From Colocasia esculenta (lineage: Eukaryota > Streptophyta > Magnoliopsida > Alismatales > Araceae): DNA of 64,000 nucleotides. This document shows, piece by piece, positions 33,617 to 44,065 of this stretch (within the stretch, counting starts at the first letter, position 1; each line of letters opens with the position of its first letter). The notes below the pieces were generated by a model that did not search any database, was not told where the DNA came from, and saw nothing but the letters and a program-made list of their open reading frames with translations. The DNA is taken from the NCBI GenBank assembly GCA_014218235.1, contig CM024766.1:46589359-46653358 (forward strand), in the 5' to 3' direction. Made by a program: the position numbers and the translations under genes.

Positions 33617-33820
33617 GATGTACAAATTGTTATGACGTTGTAAGCAAATCGATGTACAAATCGTTATGACTTTGTAAGCAAATCGATGTACAAATCATTA
33701 TGATGTTATAAGCAAGTCGATATGCAAATCATTATGACGTTATAAGCAAATTGATGTAAAAATCGTTATGATGTTATAAGCAAGTCGATATTCAAATCGT
33801 TATGACGTTATAAGCAAATC
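33617..33820. repeat. 34-bp tandem repeat, 6 units (3' LTR)
   Basis: Units of the form GATGTACAAATCGTTATGAC followed by GTTATAAGCAAATC, with scattered substitutions. The same six units are in the 5' LTR at 45312-45515. Confidence 0.88.
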
Positions 33821-33879
33821 GATGTACAAATCATTGTGAATTACTTAATGAATCGTTATGAAAGCAAGTCGTTACAAAG

Positions 33880-34323
33880 ACTAAAGAAATTGTTACGAGA
33901 GCAAATTGTTACGATGACTAAAGAAATCGTTACGAGAGCAAATCGTTACGATGACTAAAGAAATTGTTACGAGAGTAAATCATTACGATGACTAAAGAAA
34001 TCGTTACGAGAGCAAATTATTACGATGACTAAAGAAATCGTTATGAGAGCAAATCGTTACGATGACTAAAGAAATCGTTATAAGAGCAAATCGTTACGAT
34101 GACTAAAGAAATCATTACGAGAGCAAATCGTTTCGATGACTAAAGAAATCGTTACGAGAGCAAATTGTTACGATGACTAAAGAAATCATTACGAGAGCAA
34201 ATCGTTACTATGACTAAAGGAATTGTTACGAGAGCAAATCATTACGATGACTAAAGAAAATGTTACGAGAGCAAATCGTTACGATGACTAAAGGAATCAT
34301 TACGAGAGCAAATCGTTACGATG
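33880..34323. repeat. 37-bp tandem repeat, 12 units (3' LTR)
   Basis: The unit is ACTAAAGAAATCGTTACG then AGAGCAAATCGTTACGATG. Twelve units of exactly 37 bp fill 444 bases. Many units have TTGTTACG or TCATTACG in place of TCGTTACG. Confidence 0.93.
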
Positions 34324-34773
34324 CTAAAGAAATTGTTTCAAGAACAAATCGATATGAACCACTTAATGAATCATTGTGAGGGCAAGTTTTTGCGATCACT
34401 TAGCGAATCGTTGTGAGGGCAAATCTTTGCGATCACTTAATGAATCGTTGTGAAGGTAAACCGAAGAAATCGTTATACTGCCCAAATCGATAAAAGCACA
34501 TAGCGAATCCTTGTGAATATGAAATCGATATAGCTCTATAGAAATCGTTATGACCTATAATGGAAATCGATGTGTACTTAGACAAATATTGATGCTTTGA
34601 ACTCTTACTATTGTAGTGAGATGAATACTTACTTAATTGGCTTGTTTTCCCTTGGTTTATTTCCTGTGTTTAGACTTCATAAAAAGTATGTTAGTAACCT
34701 TTATCATGGTTTTGTTAATCACCAAAATAGATATGTAATTTATTTAAATTACATGGAGATAAACTGATCATCA

Positions 34774-34787
34774 ATCTCCCCCTTTTT
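34774..34787 (-). other. SIRE-like: polypurine tract
   Basis: The minus strand reads AAAAAGGGGGAGAT directly before the LTR. A second purine run, AGAAAAAGGGGGAGAAAA, lies about 110-125 bp upstream at 34897-34914. Confidence 0.85.
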
Positions 34788-34981
34788 GGTGATGACAAAA
34801 CTTAACACTTAGCAAAGATGATCTGAAATAAGTCTAAGCATAATTGAGGAAATAACATAAAAATTGAAATAATGTATTTCAGAAATGCAATATTTTCTCC
34901 CCCTTTTTCTCATTTAGCAAAAAGATAAACTTCGAGACAAAGAAGAAGAGAAAGAGATCACAAAGAGAGAAACAAGGAGAT

Positions 34982-36494
34982 TTATTGAGCATTGGATGGT
35001 TCAGAGAGATAGAAGGCAGGAGACAAGAGAGATGCAAAGCGCCTAATAACAGGTAGCGCTTGGCATTCCTGCTCTTCAAAATATGCTTGAAATGCTCCAA
35101 GCTCAATACAATAGGAGGGTCCCATGGTGGGAGCCATTCTCTTGATGTGAAGCTGCCTCTGATCTGATATGAAATCCCAATACTTGACGTCGCCAAGGGC
35201 TACCTTGTAGGAGGTGAAGCAACCAAAACTAGCAAACTGAAGAAACTGAGTAATTTTGAAGGGATAGAAGATTTGATGCTGCTGAAGTTCCTTCTTTAAT
35301 TCTAGAAAAACTTTGTACCGTTCTTCCCATTTCAGGAAGGAGTCCCGAACAAGGTGAAGAGAATTTGCATCCAAAAATTCAGCGGGAGTCAGAAGAGGTT
35401 GATGGGAATGAGCCTGAGAAGTATTCAACTCTTTAAGCTATTGGGCGGACATGGTGTAGAGCTTTCCTAATCAGCAGGTGACATGCGCTCACATTCAGAT
35501 AGAATAGGGGCAAGGACATCTGCTTTGAGGTACCCCTGAAGATACTACTTGAAGACAAATCTATGAAAAGCGAGGTTACGACCTTCTTGCACAGAGAGCC
35601 TAGCCATAACCTGAGCAGCCCGTTCAAACATGAGTGTTCCCACTGAGGAATCCATGATCAGGGAGTGAAGTGGAGGAAGGAACACCACATCAGGAATGAC
35701 CAAAGTGGAAAAATCAACTCGGAGGGGTTGGGTGTGAGCAACACTGGAACTAAGATCATGGATGGCTTGCCTGAACTAGCCCAGCTGCACCTCTGGAATG
35801 TTATAAAGATAGCAATAATCGCAGTACATTTTGTATTGCCGGATGAACTTGATTTCCTTCTGAATGAAGGGTCCAAAAAGATTTTTATGATGAATCTGAA
35901 ACCATTCAGAGAGAGGGAGAGGAGCTTCTCTGGGTGGAAATCTGGCGGCTTGAGTATGACGGAAGTGATTGTACAGATCTCTGTGGCTCCGAGCCCATTG
36001 TTCTTCAGTTTTGGCTTCAGTCATGGAAAAGATTTTTGATTGTTGAGCCTTAGAGAGAAAGGCATAAGGAAAAATGGTATTGAGATGGGCCGAAAGAGGT
36101 TGGAAGGGAAGGCCAAAGAGGTGAGCAAACACTACCTTTTGAAGAAATTCCTCATAGAGAGATTTTTGCTTATTGATACTAGAAAGAGAGAACCAAAGGG
36201 GAGGATAACAAGGTTCAGAAGAGACAGGATGGGTGGAAGTGAGTCTCCTCTTCTTAGGAATAGGATTGGAAGAGCCTATCCTATGAGAATGGGTCCCAAC
36301 AGCTAGGACTGAACGAAGTATTGCTACTTCAAATTCATCCTTGATGTCCTGGATTTCCGTGTGAGCTAATTGGGCACCCTCAGGAATAATAGTAATGAAA
36401 GAAGGGGGTGTTTGTGGATGGAAGAGGGATGCAGGGGTGATGGGAGGGAGATCAGAAGGTCCTGAAGAAGAAGAAGGACCACTAGAAGAGGCTC
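34982..36494 (-). pseudogene. SIRE-like: C-terminal part of the env-position ORF (broken)
   Basis: Continuing from the Pro/Ser-rich middle part, the minus strand carries protein-like sequence in several frames: DIKDEFEVAILRSVLAVG, then (to 35776) a segment with the motif AKTEEQWARSHRDLYNHF and aromatic-rich KFIRQYKMYCDYCYLY, and last a 148-codon piece (35428-34982) with FLKWEERYKVFLELKKEL and YFEEQECQALPVIRR, ending at TGA/TAA about 210 bp before the LTR. Frame changes and stops separate them. I do not recognise a known domain. It is best read as the decayed end of the extra ORF; an independent small gene is unlikely because nothing else is present. Confidence 0.6.
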
Positions 36495-37856
36495 CTACTG
36501 AGGAAGATGCAGGAGGAACCTCAACGGATGATAACAGTGGAGGAATGATGGAGGAGGAAGGTGGAGATGAAGGAGGTTGAGAAGAGAAGGGTGCGGGTGA
36601 GGAAATGTTTCTAGAGCGGGGTCGTTTGAAGGTGGTAGGAGCTGGAGGGGCAGTGGATGAGGTGGGTGGAGAAGGAGGTGCTGGAGTTGGAATGGAAGGA
36701 AGGACAAGGGGCTCTGGAGCTTCATCCGGACTTCTCTTGCAGCCACAGATTCCACCGGAGGTGAAGCATCCTCTGCCAGCCCTGCTGGCCCAGATTCCTT
36801 AGCAGCAACTTCTTGTTCAACGAGCTCATTCTCAACAAGAATTGGCCCTGGTGTCCCTGCTGGGTTTTCAGACAAAGGCCCTGATGACCGCTCTTCCTCT
36901 TGTTGTTGCTCTGCAATGATAGGCCCTGATGGCTCTGCCCTACAAGGCCCTGATGGCTCTGCCCTACAAGGCCCTGATGGCCGCTCTTCCTCTTGTTGTT
37001 GCTCTTCACTTGGCCCTGATGGCCCTGCACTATAAGTAGGAGGGGCATGAGATGGTAAGTGCTTCCTCACAAACGCTGACAAGTCTAAAAGCACATTTCT
37101 CATATTGTCATAATCTTTTCGAAGGCTTTCAAGTTCGGATGACAGTGCCCCTAATGAACGGTCAGATGAGCTTTGACAAATAAAAATGGAGGCCATATCT
37201 GACCTCACGGTATACAAAATTTTACCTTGCTCATCCAGGCGCTCAACAACAGGTTTCAAATTGATCTTCAATTTCTTTTTCCTAGATTTCCGGTGTGGCT
37301 TACAGGTGAGGAGTGGAACTTCTTTGGCCACATTTGATCTTTTGACTTCTCTTGCCCTAACCACGGGCTCTCTATGAACAATATTTTCAATTTCTTCTTC
37401 TGAGGCACTTTCCACAATACCTTCTCTAAATAGATCATCAATGGGGGCATTGGCATTTTGCTCCCCCTGAACCGCTGCTGCTTCTTTCTCAATTGATTGC
37501 CCCCCTTGAGCAGGAGCATCTCCCATAGGCACATCTTCAGACTCTACTCTTTGCTCCCCCTGAATGGGAGCTTCTTCCAAAACAACCTTATCAATGTGGC
37601 CTGATGCCACAGCCTCTGCAATTAGAACTTCATTAACTACTGGATCCCTTAGAGAGCTTTGGATGGATTCCAGTACATCTTGGAGTACTGAGCCAACTTG
37701 GGAAGAAGGAAGAGGATCTTCTGAACTATGCCTAACGGGCTCAATATCCTCTGGAGGGATATCCTCAATCTTGCTGCTAGATTCTACTGCTGGTGGTGCT
37801 ACTGCTGCTTCCTCAGATGATGCTGCTATTCTTTCTGCTGGAGCTACTGGTTCTGC
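36495..37856 (-). pseudogene. SIRE-like: middle of env-position ORF, acidic and Pro/Ser-rich
   Basis: This is in frame with 37860-38747 across one TAA (37857-37859). The frame runs through acidic text with repeated QGEQ/QGGQ motifs, a basic patch (KPHRKSRKKKLKINLK) that could act as a nuclear signal, a likely coiled coil (LGALSSELESLRKDYDNM), and a low-complexity zone with an 8-residue repeat (AEPSGPCR) encoded by a 24-bp DNA repeat at about 36922-36980. Near 36725-36750 the protein-like signal moves to another frame (SPDEAPEPLVLPSIPTPAPP), a 1-base shift, so the last 80 codons of the open frame are spurious. No signal peptide or membrane segment is evident, unlike a true envelope protein. 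Confidence 0.72.
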
Positions 37857-37859
37857 TTA

Positions 37860-38747
37860 TGCTGTAGGTTCTGCCGCTGTTACTTCTGCCTCTTGGACCT
37901 CTTGGGTTTCACCCATGATGGCTTCACCCTCAGCCACAGAAGTCTTCGACCAAACTCCATTCACAATCGAAAAACCACTTTTTCTCAAATTTCTGGACCA
38001 GATAGCTTGGCCCATCTTCTCAGACACATCTCCCACCACACTGATCCCATAGTGTTGAAATATCTTGGTGAGCAGATGAGCATAAGGTAGAGAAACGTTC
38101 AGCTTGCTCTTTGTGTCCCATACCTGTGCACTTGCAAACTTCATCCTTTCAATCATAATCTCTGCAGTGTTGATTTCTTGGTTCTGGACGGCCCAGAACA
38201 TCAGGTCAGAGTCCGCCTTTGTGCAAGTGGAGAAGGTGGCACTCCTTGGGACTACTATTTGACACACAATGAAATGCAATAAGCGATTAAACGCATTCAA
38301 CTCGTTGATGTCTAGTTTTCCATCCTTCAATCTAAATTCGGGACCAACAATCCCTAAACCTTTCACCTGGATATCCACCGAGTGGACTCCACTGTGCCCG
38401 GAGGCAGTCACACCAAAGAGAGATGCCAATAGGTCTCGTGTGACCCTAATCTGAGTTCCCTTGACCATGGAAGTCAGGGTTCCATCTTCCTCTGTCTTCA
38501 GACGTACAAAGAAAGCTTTCACAAGGTCCGGATAACTTACTTCTGATAGGGTGGCTATCTTTGTCCACTTCAATCTGCTCATAGCTGCGACGATACTACC
38601 CATTCCGTTCTTCTGCAAGTCAGCCACATCTACTGCTTTGTGGCCGCAAAGCTTGGTCTTTACTGAAGCATATCTTTCCTGCTGCTCAGCAGTAAGAAAT
38701 GCAGCTCCATAGCCCCCGACACTGCCAGAGACACCAGAAGAGGCCAT
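37860..38747 (-). pseudogene. SIRE-like: N-terminal domain of env-position ORF ('putative plant transposon protein' type)
   Basis: It opens at ATG 38747 (MASSGVSGSVGG), 407 bp after the end of RNase H. Residues about 20-240 look like the domain annotated in many plant proteins as a putative plant transposon protein: YPDLVKAFFVRLK, a VKGTQIRVTRDLLASLFGV segment, LLHFIVCQIVVPRS, DLMFWAVQNQEINTAEIM and LPYAHLLTKIFQHYGISV. The assignment is from pattern memory, not a search. This position holds the so-called env-like ORF of SIRE elements, and nothing here suggests membrane fusion. The stop at 37857-37859 ends the open part, but the same frame continues beyond it. Its role is unknown. Confidence 0.72.
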
Positions 38748-39154
38748 GGTTTTTGGATGGGAAGAGTTTCTGGATGATCGAAATGGAGAAGGGAGTAAAA
38801 CCCCTCAAGAAATTTCTCGCGGGAAGGAGGTGAAGGCTTGAAATCTCAAGGAGTCGATGCCGGAGTCGATAGGGTATCGCCTCAGGCGGAAGGAAGAAGA
38901 TGATGAAGGGATGTGAATCGTTGCCGCACAGATTTCGGGATATAAAGGAAAATTAAAAGAATGACTTTTAGAATTTAGGGGCACCATGATGGCGAAAAAT
39001 GACAAAACTGACTAGATCGAAAGGAATAAACTCTTATAAAATAACGAACCGTCATGACAAAATTAAAAAGATTGGAATTTTGCTCAAATTTTTGGGAGGG
39101 AAAAATAATTCAAATTCTGAAAATTAATATGTCAGTTTTAAACAGATACATCTT
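38748..39154 (-). other. Spacer between RNase H and env-position ORF
   Basis: 407 bases with no ORF or recognisable motif, AT-rich near 39000-39150. It may hold a splice acceptor for the downstream ORF, but I cannot point to one. Confidence 0.5.
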
Positions 39155-39802
39155 TCACAATTTACACATGCCTAATTCCCTTCTAAGAGAAGTAATTCTC
39201 TCTTCAAGTAAGGCCTTTGTGAAGATGTCCGCTAACTGATTGTTTGTATCGATAAATGAAATATCTATGTTCCCATTTGCTACATGATCACGAATAAAAT
39301 GATATCTAACCTCAATGTGTTTAGTCCTTGAGTGCTGTACTGGATTCTTGGTCAAATTTAGAGCACTGGTGTTGTCACATAATAGTGGAATTGTCTTGAT
39401 ATGTAGCCCATAATCCTCAAGTTGTTGCTTGATCCATAGGAGTTGTGTACAACAACTTCCAGCAGCCACGTACTCAGCTTCAGCTGTTGACAGTGCTACT
39501 GAATTCTGTTTCTTGGAGGACCATGATATCAGACATCCTGCAAGGAATTGACAACAACCACTGGTGCTTTTTCTATCTATTTTGCATCCAGCGTAGTCAG
39601 CATCAGAGTATCCTACTAAGTTAATTTCACATGATTTTGGATACCAAAGACCTAAGTCATGAGTTCTAGCTAAATATCTAAAAATTCTTTTTACTGAAAT
39701 TAGATGAGATTCTCTAGGATCTACCTGATACCTAGCACACATGCATACACTAAATAAAATATCAGGTCTACTAGCAGTTAAGTATAGTAAGGATCCTATC
39801 AT
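39155..39802 (-). pseudogene. SIRE-like: RNase H domain (and connection domain)
   Basis: The frame starts MIGSLLYLTASRPDILFSV, the well-known copia motif joining RT to RNase H, and includes GYSDADYAGCKIDRKSTSG, WSSKKQNSVALSTAEAEYVA and DNTSALNLTKNP, the catalytic Asp/Glu motifs of copia RNase H. The domain ends at KALLEERITSLRRELGMCKL and TAA. It is intact in itself but lies in a different frame from the RT part upstream. Confidence 0.92.
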
Positions 39803-40591
39803 ACCTCTGTAGATTTTTTTGATCTACATTCTTACCATCTTTGTCACTGTCCATTCTTATTGATGTGCTCATAGGTGTTGATAGTGGCTTGGCATTATCA
39901 AATCCGAACTTCTTTTAGAGTTCCTTGGTGTACTTAGCTTGGCAGATGTGAGTCCCTTCCTTTCCTTGTTTGATTTCCAATCCAAGGAAGTAGTTGAGCT
40001 CTCCCATCATGCTCATCTCGAACTCTCGCTGCATAAGCTTCTCAAAGTACTTGCAAAGAGAATCATCAGTAGAACCAAATATTATGTCATCAACATAAAT
40101 TTGAACAAGCAATATATGCTTGACCTTGGACTTGATAAATAGTGTACTATCTACTTGACCTCTAATGAAACCATGGTCTAATAGAAATGAGCTAAGCCTT
40201 TCATACCAGGCTCTAGGTGCTTGTTTTAAACCATATAGTGCTTTGTGTAGTTTAAAAACATGATTCGGAAATTCAGTGTCATCAAAGCCTGGAGGTTGTT
40301 CTACATAGACTTCCTCCTTAATAAAACCATTTAGAAATGCTGACTTTACATCCATTTGAAATAATTTCACGTCTAGTGCAGATGCATATGCAGTAAAATT
40401 CTAATAGCCTCATGTCTAGCTACAGGTGCATAGGTTTCATCGAAATCTATGCCTTCCTCTTGGGAATAGCCTTGAGCTACAAATCTGGCCTTGTTTTTTA
40501 TGATCACACCAGCTTCATCCAATTTATTTCTGAACACCCATTTGGTGCCAATTACTGGATGATCTGATGGTCTAGGAACAAGTGACTAAAC
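39803..40591 (-). pseudogene. SIRE-like: reverse transcriptase (broken)
   Basis: It begins in one frame with the copia RT start (LVPRPSDHPVIGTKWVFRN, FVAQGYSQEEGIDFDETY) and shifts frame near 40390 into KLFQMDVKSAFLNGFIKEEV, which contains the first catalytic Asp. KALYGLKQAPRAWYERL and the YVDDIIFGST catalytic box (near 40090) follow. A stop at 39915-39917 and another frame change near 39815 separate it from RNase H. Confidence 0.9.
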
Positions 40592-41692
40592 CTAGCTTCT
40601 CTTGAACTGATTCAGTTCATCTTGCATGTCTAAAATCCAAGATTCATCAGTGATACCTTCATTGACTGTCCTAGACTTTATTTGAGAAACAAAAGCTAAA
40701 TAATCACATGGAATTATGTTACCTCTTGTTCTTACCCCTACAGATGGATCACCAATGATGTTTTCAGGAGGGTGATTTTTCTTGTATCTCCATTCTTTTG
40801 GAAGATTTTGATGAGAAATATCCCTTTGTTGGAGATTTTCCAGAGGTGGATCTTCCTTGTCCTCAATTGATGTATCTTTTAGTTTCTTGGACAATTCATC
40901 TGCATCATCATTATCACTATCTTCTCCCTTTCTCAGGGAAGGGTTAGTTTCATCAAAAATAACATGTACTGATTGCTCAATTAATAAAGTGCGCTTATTA
41001 AACACTCTATAACCTTTAGGTTTATAAGCATACCCCATGAGGATGCCTTCATCTGATTTGGCATCTAACTTACCAATGTCTCTTTTGCCGTTGTTGTGGA
41101 TGAAGCATGGACATCCGAATGTTCTGAAGTGACTGATCTTAGGCTTCTTTCCTTTCAACAACTCATACACAGTCTTCTTCAAAATCGGTCTGATCATTAC
41201 TCTATTTATGATGTAGCTTGCTGTGTTGACTGCTTCAGCCCAAAAATATCTTGGCAGATCATATTCTGATAACATTGTTCTTGCCATGTCCAATAAAGTC
41301 ATGTACTTTCTCTTAGCAACTCCATTCTGCTGTGGTGTCCTTGGTGCTGAGAAGTTGTGTTCAATTCCTTGGTCATCACAAAACTTTGAAAAATTTTCAT
41401 TCTGGAATTCTCCTCCATGGTCAGATCGAATTCCAATAATGCAATACTTCTTATCTTTCTGAACCTTTTTACTGAAGCTCACAAACTTGTCAAACGTATC
41501 ATCCTTGTGTTCCAAGAATGATACCCAAGTGAATCTCGAATAGTCATCTACAATAACAAATCCATATTGCTTTCCTCCTAGACTGGTGGTCCTCATTGGC
41601 CCAAATAAGTCCATGTGTAAGAGTTCTAAGGGTTTAGAGGTTGTCACCATAGTCTTTGACTTGAATGAGTTACATGCTTCCCTTTTGCACAA
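40592..41692 (-). pseudogene. SIRE-like: integrase core, catalytic Glu lost
   Basis: 366 codons: HMDLFGPMRT (first Asp), IRSDHGGEFQNENF (second Asp), then QQNGVAKRKYMTL where copia integrases read QQNG-ERK; the catalytic Glu codon is AAG (Lys) at 41312-41314. C-terminal motifs FGCPCFIHN, FDAKS-like LDAKSDEGILMGY and YRVFNKRT are present. The frame differs from the zinc-binding part upstream and overlaps it slightly, and it ends with a stop at 40592. Even a frame-corrected copy would lack a standard DDE triad. Confidence 0.9.
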
Positions 41693-42225
41693 GGCCCACA
41701 GATGCCATCCAATCTTGTACCAATTTTAGGTAGACCTTCCACTAGGTTTTTCTTAATCAGTTTCTTTATGCCATCCAGATTGCAGTGGCCCAATCTTCTG
41801 TGCCACAGCTCAGTTAACTGCTCCTTGCTTGCCGCTAAGCAGATGTCTTGATCTTTTAATTCTTCCAGATGAAGTACATATAAGTTCTTCTCTCTGTTGG
41901 CTTTAAAGATAACTACACCATCTTTCACAATGCTGCACTTTAACTCTTGAAAACTGATCTGGTGTCCTCTATCACATAGCTGGCTGATACTGATTAGATT
42001 GTGTTTTAGTCCTTTGACGCACAACACATCTTCAATGACAGTTATGCCTTTACTGCACACTGATCCATTTCCTATCACAGTCCCCTTTCCATTGTCTCCA
42101 TAGGTGACTGTGCCTTCTTCAGCCTTGAGGTGAGAGAACAGCTTTCTGTTACCTGACATATGCCTTGAGCACCCGCTGTCCAGGTACCATTTTGATGCTC
42201 GAAGGCCTCCCTGAAATAAAGACAC
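41644..42225 (-). pseudogene. SIRE-like: protease and integrase zinc-binding N-terminus
   Basis: It starts near the gag end with FQGGLRASKWYLDSGCSRHMSG, the copia aspartic protease motif (DSG). The pre-integrase HHCC part follows: LWHRRLGHCNLDGIKKL ... CGPCAKGK. It ends at TAG 41644 after running 16 codons past the point where the integrase frame begins, which shows a 1- or 2-base shift around 41690. Confidence 0.9.
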
Positions 42226-44002
42226 TAAGCTTTAGGTACCCAAGTTCTTTTGGGTCCTTGCTGGTTAGTATTCTCATCTTTCTTTTTAATTATCCAGATT
42301 TTGTGTTTAGTTGGACATGTTATTTTGGTATGTCCTAGCTTGTTGCAGTGACTGCAACATGTTGTTCTAGTTGTTTTTTCATATGGAGTATATTTAAAGT
42401 TTGATTTATATGCTATATCTTGTTCAGGTACGAATTTTGGAGTTGGATATGTTTTAGGGTATACTATTGTGTCTTCATTATCTGGTGGAATGTAACCTAA
42501 TCCATTTTTCCTTTTACCTGATCGTCTAGCACCTTTCAGTATTAAGGAGTTTTTACCATTAGTAAATTTTTCTAATGTACTTGATAGTTTATCATTTTCT
42601 TCTGTTAATCTTTTGATTTCCTTGTTTATTTCGTCTGAACTTTCTTGTTTTTCTAATTTTGTTATTTGTGTATTTTTATCTTTAGATTTTCGCATAGCAA
42701 CTCATTTCTTCTTTTAAGTTCATTAACTTGCTTCTCTAGTTGTTCATTTTCTGATTTTAAATCTGAATTGGTATTTTCTAGACATACAACATTTTTCTTA
42801 CTAGCTTTTAATAATTTAGATACTTCTCTATAATTATCATACAATTCATTAAAAGCATTTTCTAAGTCATCTGAATCAGAATCATTACAGGAATCAAAGG
42901 ATGAGTCAGAGGTTACCTTTTTTGTGATGTCTGCCAGGAAGGCTAGGTTAGCCTTTTTTTCTTCCTCACTGTTTGAGCTTGACTCGCTATCCGAGTCACT
43001 GTTGTTGTCCCAAGCTGCTGCCATGACTTTCTTCTTATATCTTCTGAACTTTCTTGAACTGTCCTTCTTTCTGAATTCAGATTTTTTGAGCTTTGGACAC
43101 TCTGCCTTGATGTGTCCTGGCTTCTTGCACTCATAACAAATTGGTTCATTCTTCTTTACGTCCTTTGCTTCAGGTTTCTTGATATCCTTTCCCTTTTTGA
43201 AATATCATCTGCCAGATTGATACTTCTTTTTCTTGGCCAATATCTGCTGTAATCTTCTAGACAACATTGCTTCTTCATCTTCACTGTCTTCACTACTGGC
43301 TTCATCTTCTGATTGTTCCTCAAAGCTGCCTTCTGCTGCTTTGAGGGCATTCATGTGCTTCTTTCTAGTAGATGATTCTCCTAATCTCTCAATGTTTATC
43401 TCATGGGCCATGAGGGACCCAATGAGCTTTTCCAACGACATCCTTTTCAGGTCATTGGCTTCTTCTATAGCTGTTACCTTGGGAGTCCAAGAAGATGGTA
43501 GGGATCTAAGAATTTTCCTTATCATGTCTCCCATCTCATAGCTTTTTCCTAATCCTGCTAACCCGTTAGTGATGTCTGTAAATCTGCTGAACATTTGGGT
43601 TATAGATTCTCCTGGCTGCATCTGGAACCTTTCATATTGTGTCACCAGAATGTCTATCCTGGTTTCCTTGACTTTGTCAGTGCCTTCATAAGTGATCCTG
43701 AGCTTTTCCCACATTTCCATGGCGGATTTGCAGGCAGATACATGGTTGAATTCCTTTTTACTGAGGGCACAACATAAGATGCTTTTGGCTTTGCAGTTGA
43801 GAGAAATCTTCTTTCTATCTTCTATCCATTTGTCCTTCTCGTTGGTGACTAGAAGATCTCCTTCTTCTACAATTGACCAGATCTGAAAATCAAATCCTTG
43901 CAAGAAGTATTCCATCCTGGTTATCCAGTAGGTGTAATCTTCTCCATCGAATAGAGGTGGCCTATTGACTGACAGGCCTTCGGAGTGACCTTGGGCTGCC
44001 AT
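42226..44002 (-). pseudogene. SIRE-like: gag with two zinc knuckles (stop and frameshift)
   Basis: ATG at 44002 is 50 bp after the PBS and starts MAAQGHSEGLSVNRPPLFDG; FDGEDYTYW is the classic copia gag entry motif. The capsid-like part runs to KKKKYQSGR and meets TGA at 43205-43207, probably from CGA. The same frame continues with knuckle 1 (CYECKKPGHIKAEC, near 43130), a Ser/Asp/Glu-rich part (NNSDSDSESSSNSEEE) and a coiled coil (VSKLLKASKKNVVCLENTN). A frameshift near 42680 leads to another coiled coil and knuckle 2 (CSHCNKLGHTKITC), ending WVPKA. The long gag with a coiled coil between two knuckles fits SIRE-type elements. Confidence 0.9.
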
Positions 44003-44051
44003 TTGATCTTTTCTCTTCAGATCGTTGGATCTTCTTCTTTGTCGAAGAGAC

Positions 44052-44065
44052 TAGCTCTGATACCA
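44052..44065 (-). other. SIRE-like: primer-binding site (initiator tRNA-Met)
   Basis: The minus strand reads TGGTATCAGAGCTA two bases inside the 5' LTR (which starts at 44068). Confidence 0.88.

Larger units (their letters stand above)
32371..34773 (-). mobile_element. SIRE-like: 3' LTR, 2403 bp
   Basis: On the minus strand it runs TGATGATCAG ... GGGCAACA. Its U5-side end carries a run of C's (a G run on the plus strand near 32393-32406). It is 150 bp longer than the 5' LTR, explained by four extra 37-bp repeat units. It shows many CG to TG/CA changes compared with the 5' LTR. Confidence 0.93.

Noticed and set aside
33880..34323. CRISPR-like array in the copia LTR
   Set aside because: The repeats are directly adjacent without unique spacers, lie inside a plant LTR and occur twice because LTRs are paired.
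36495..38747. True retroviral-type envelope gene
   Set aside because: No signal peptide, membrane helix or cleavage-site features are visible; the N-terminal part looks like a plant-transposon-type domain.
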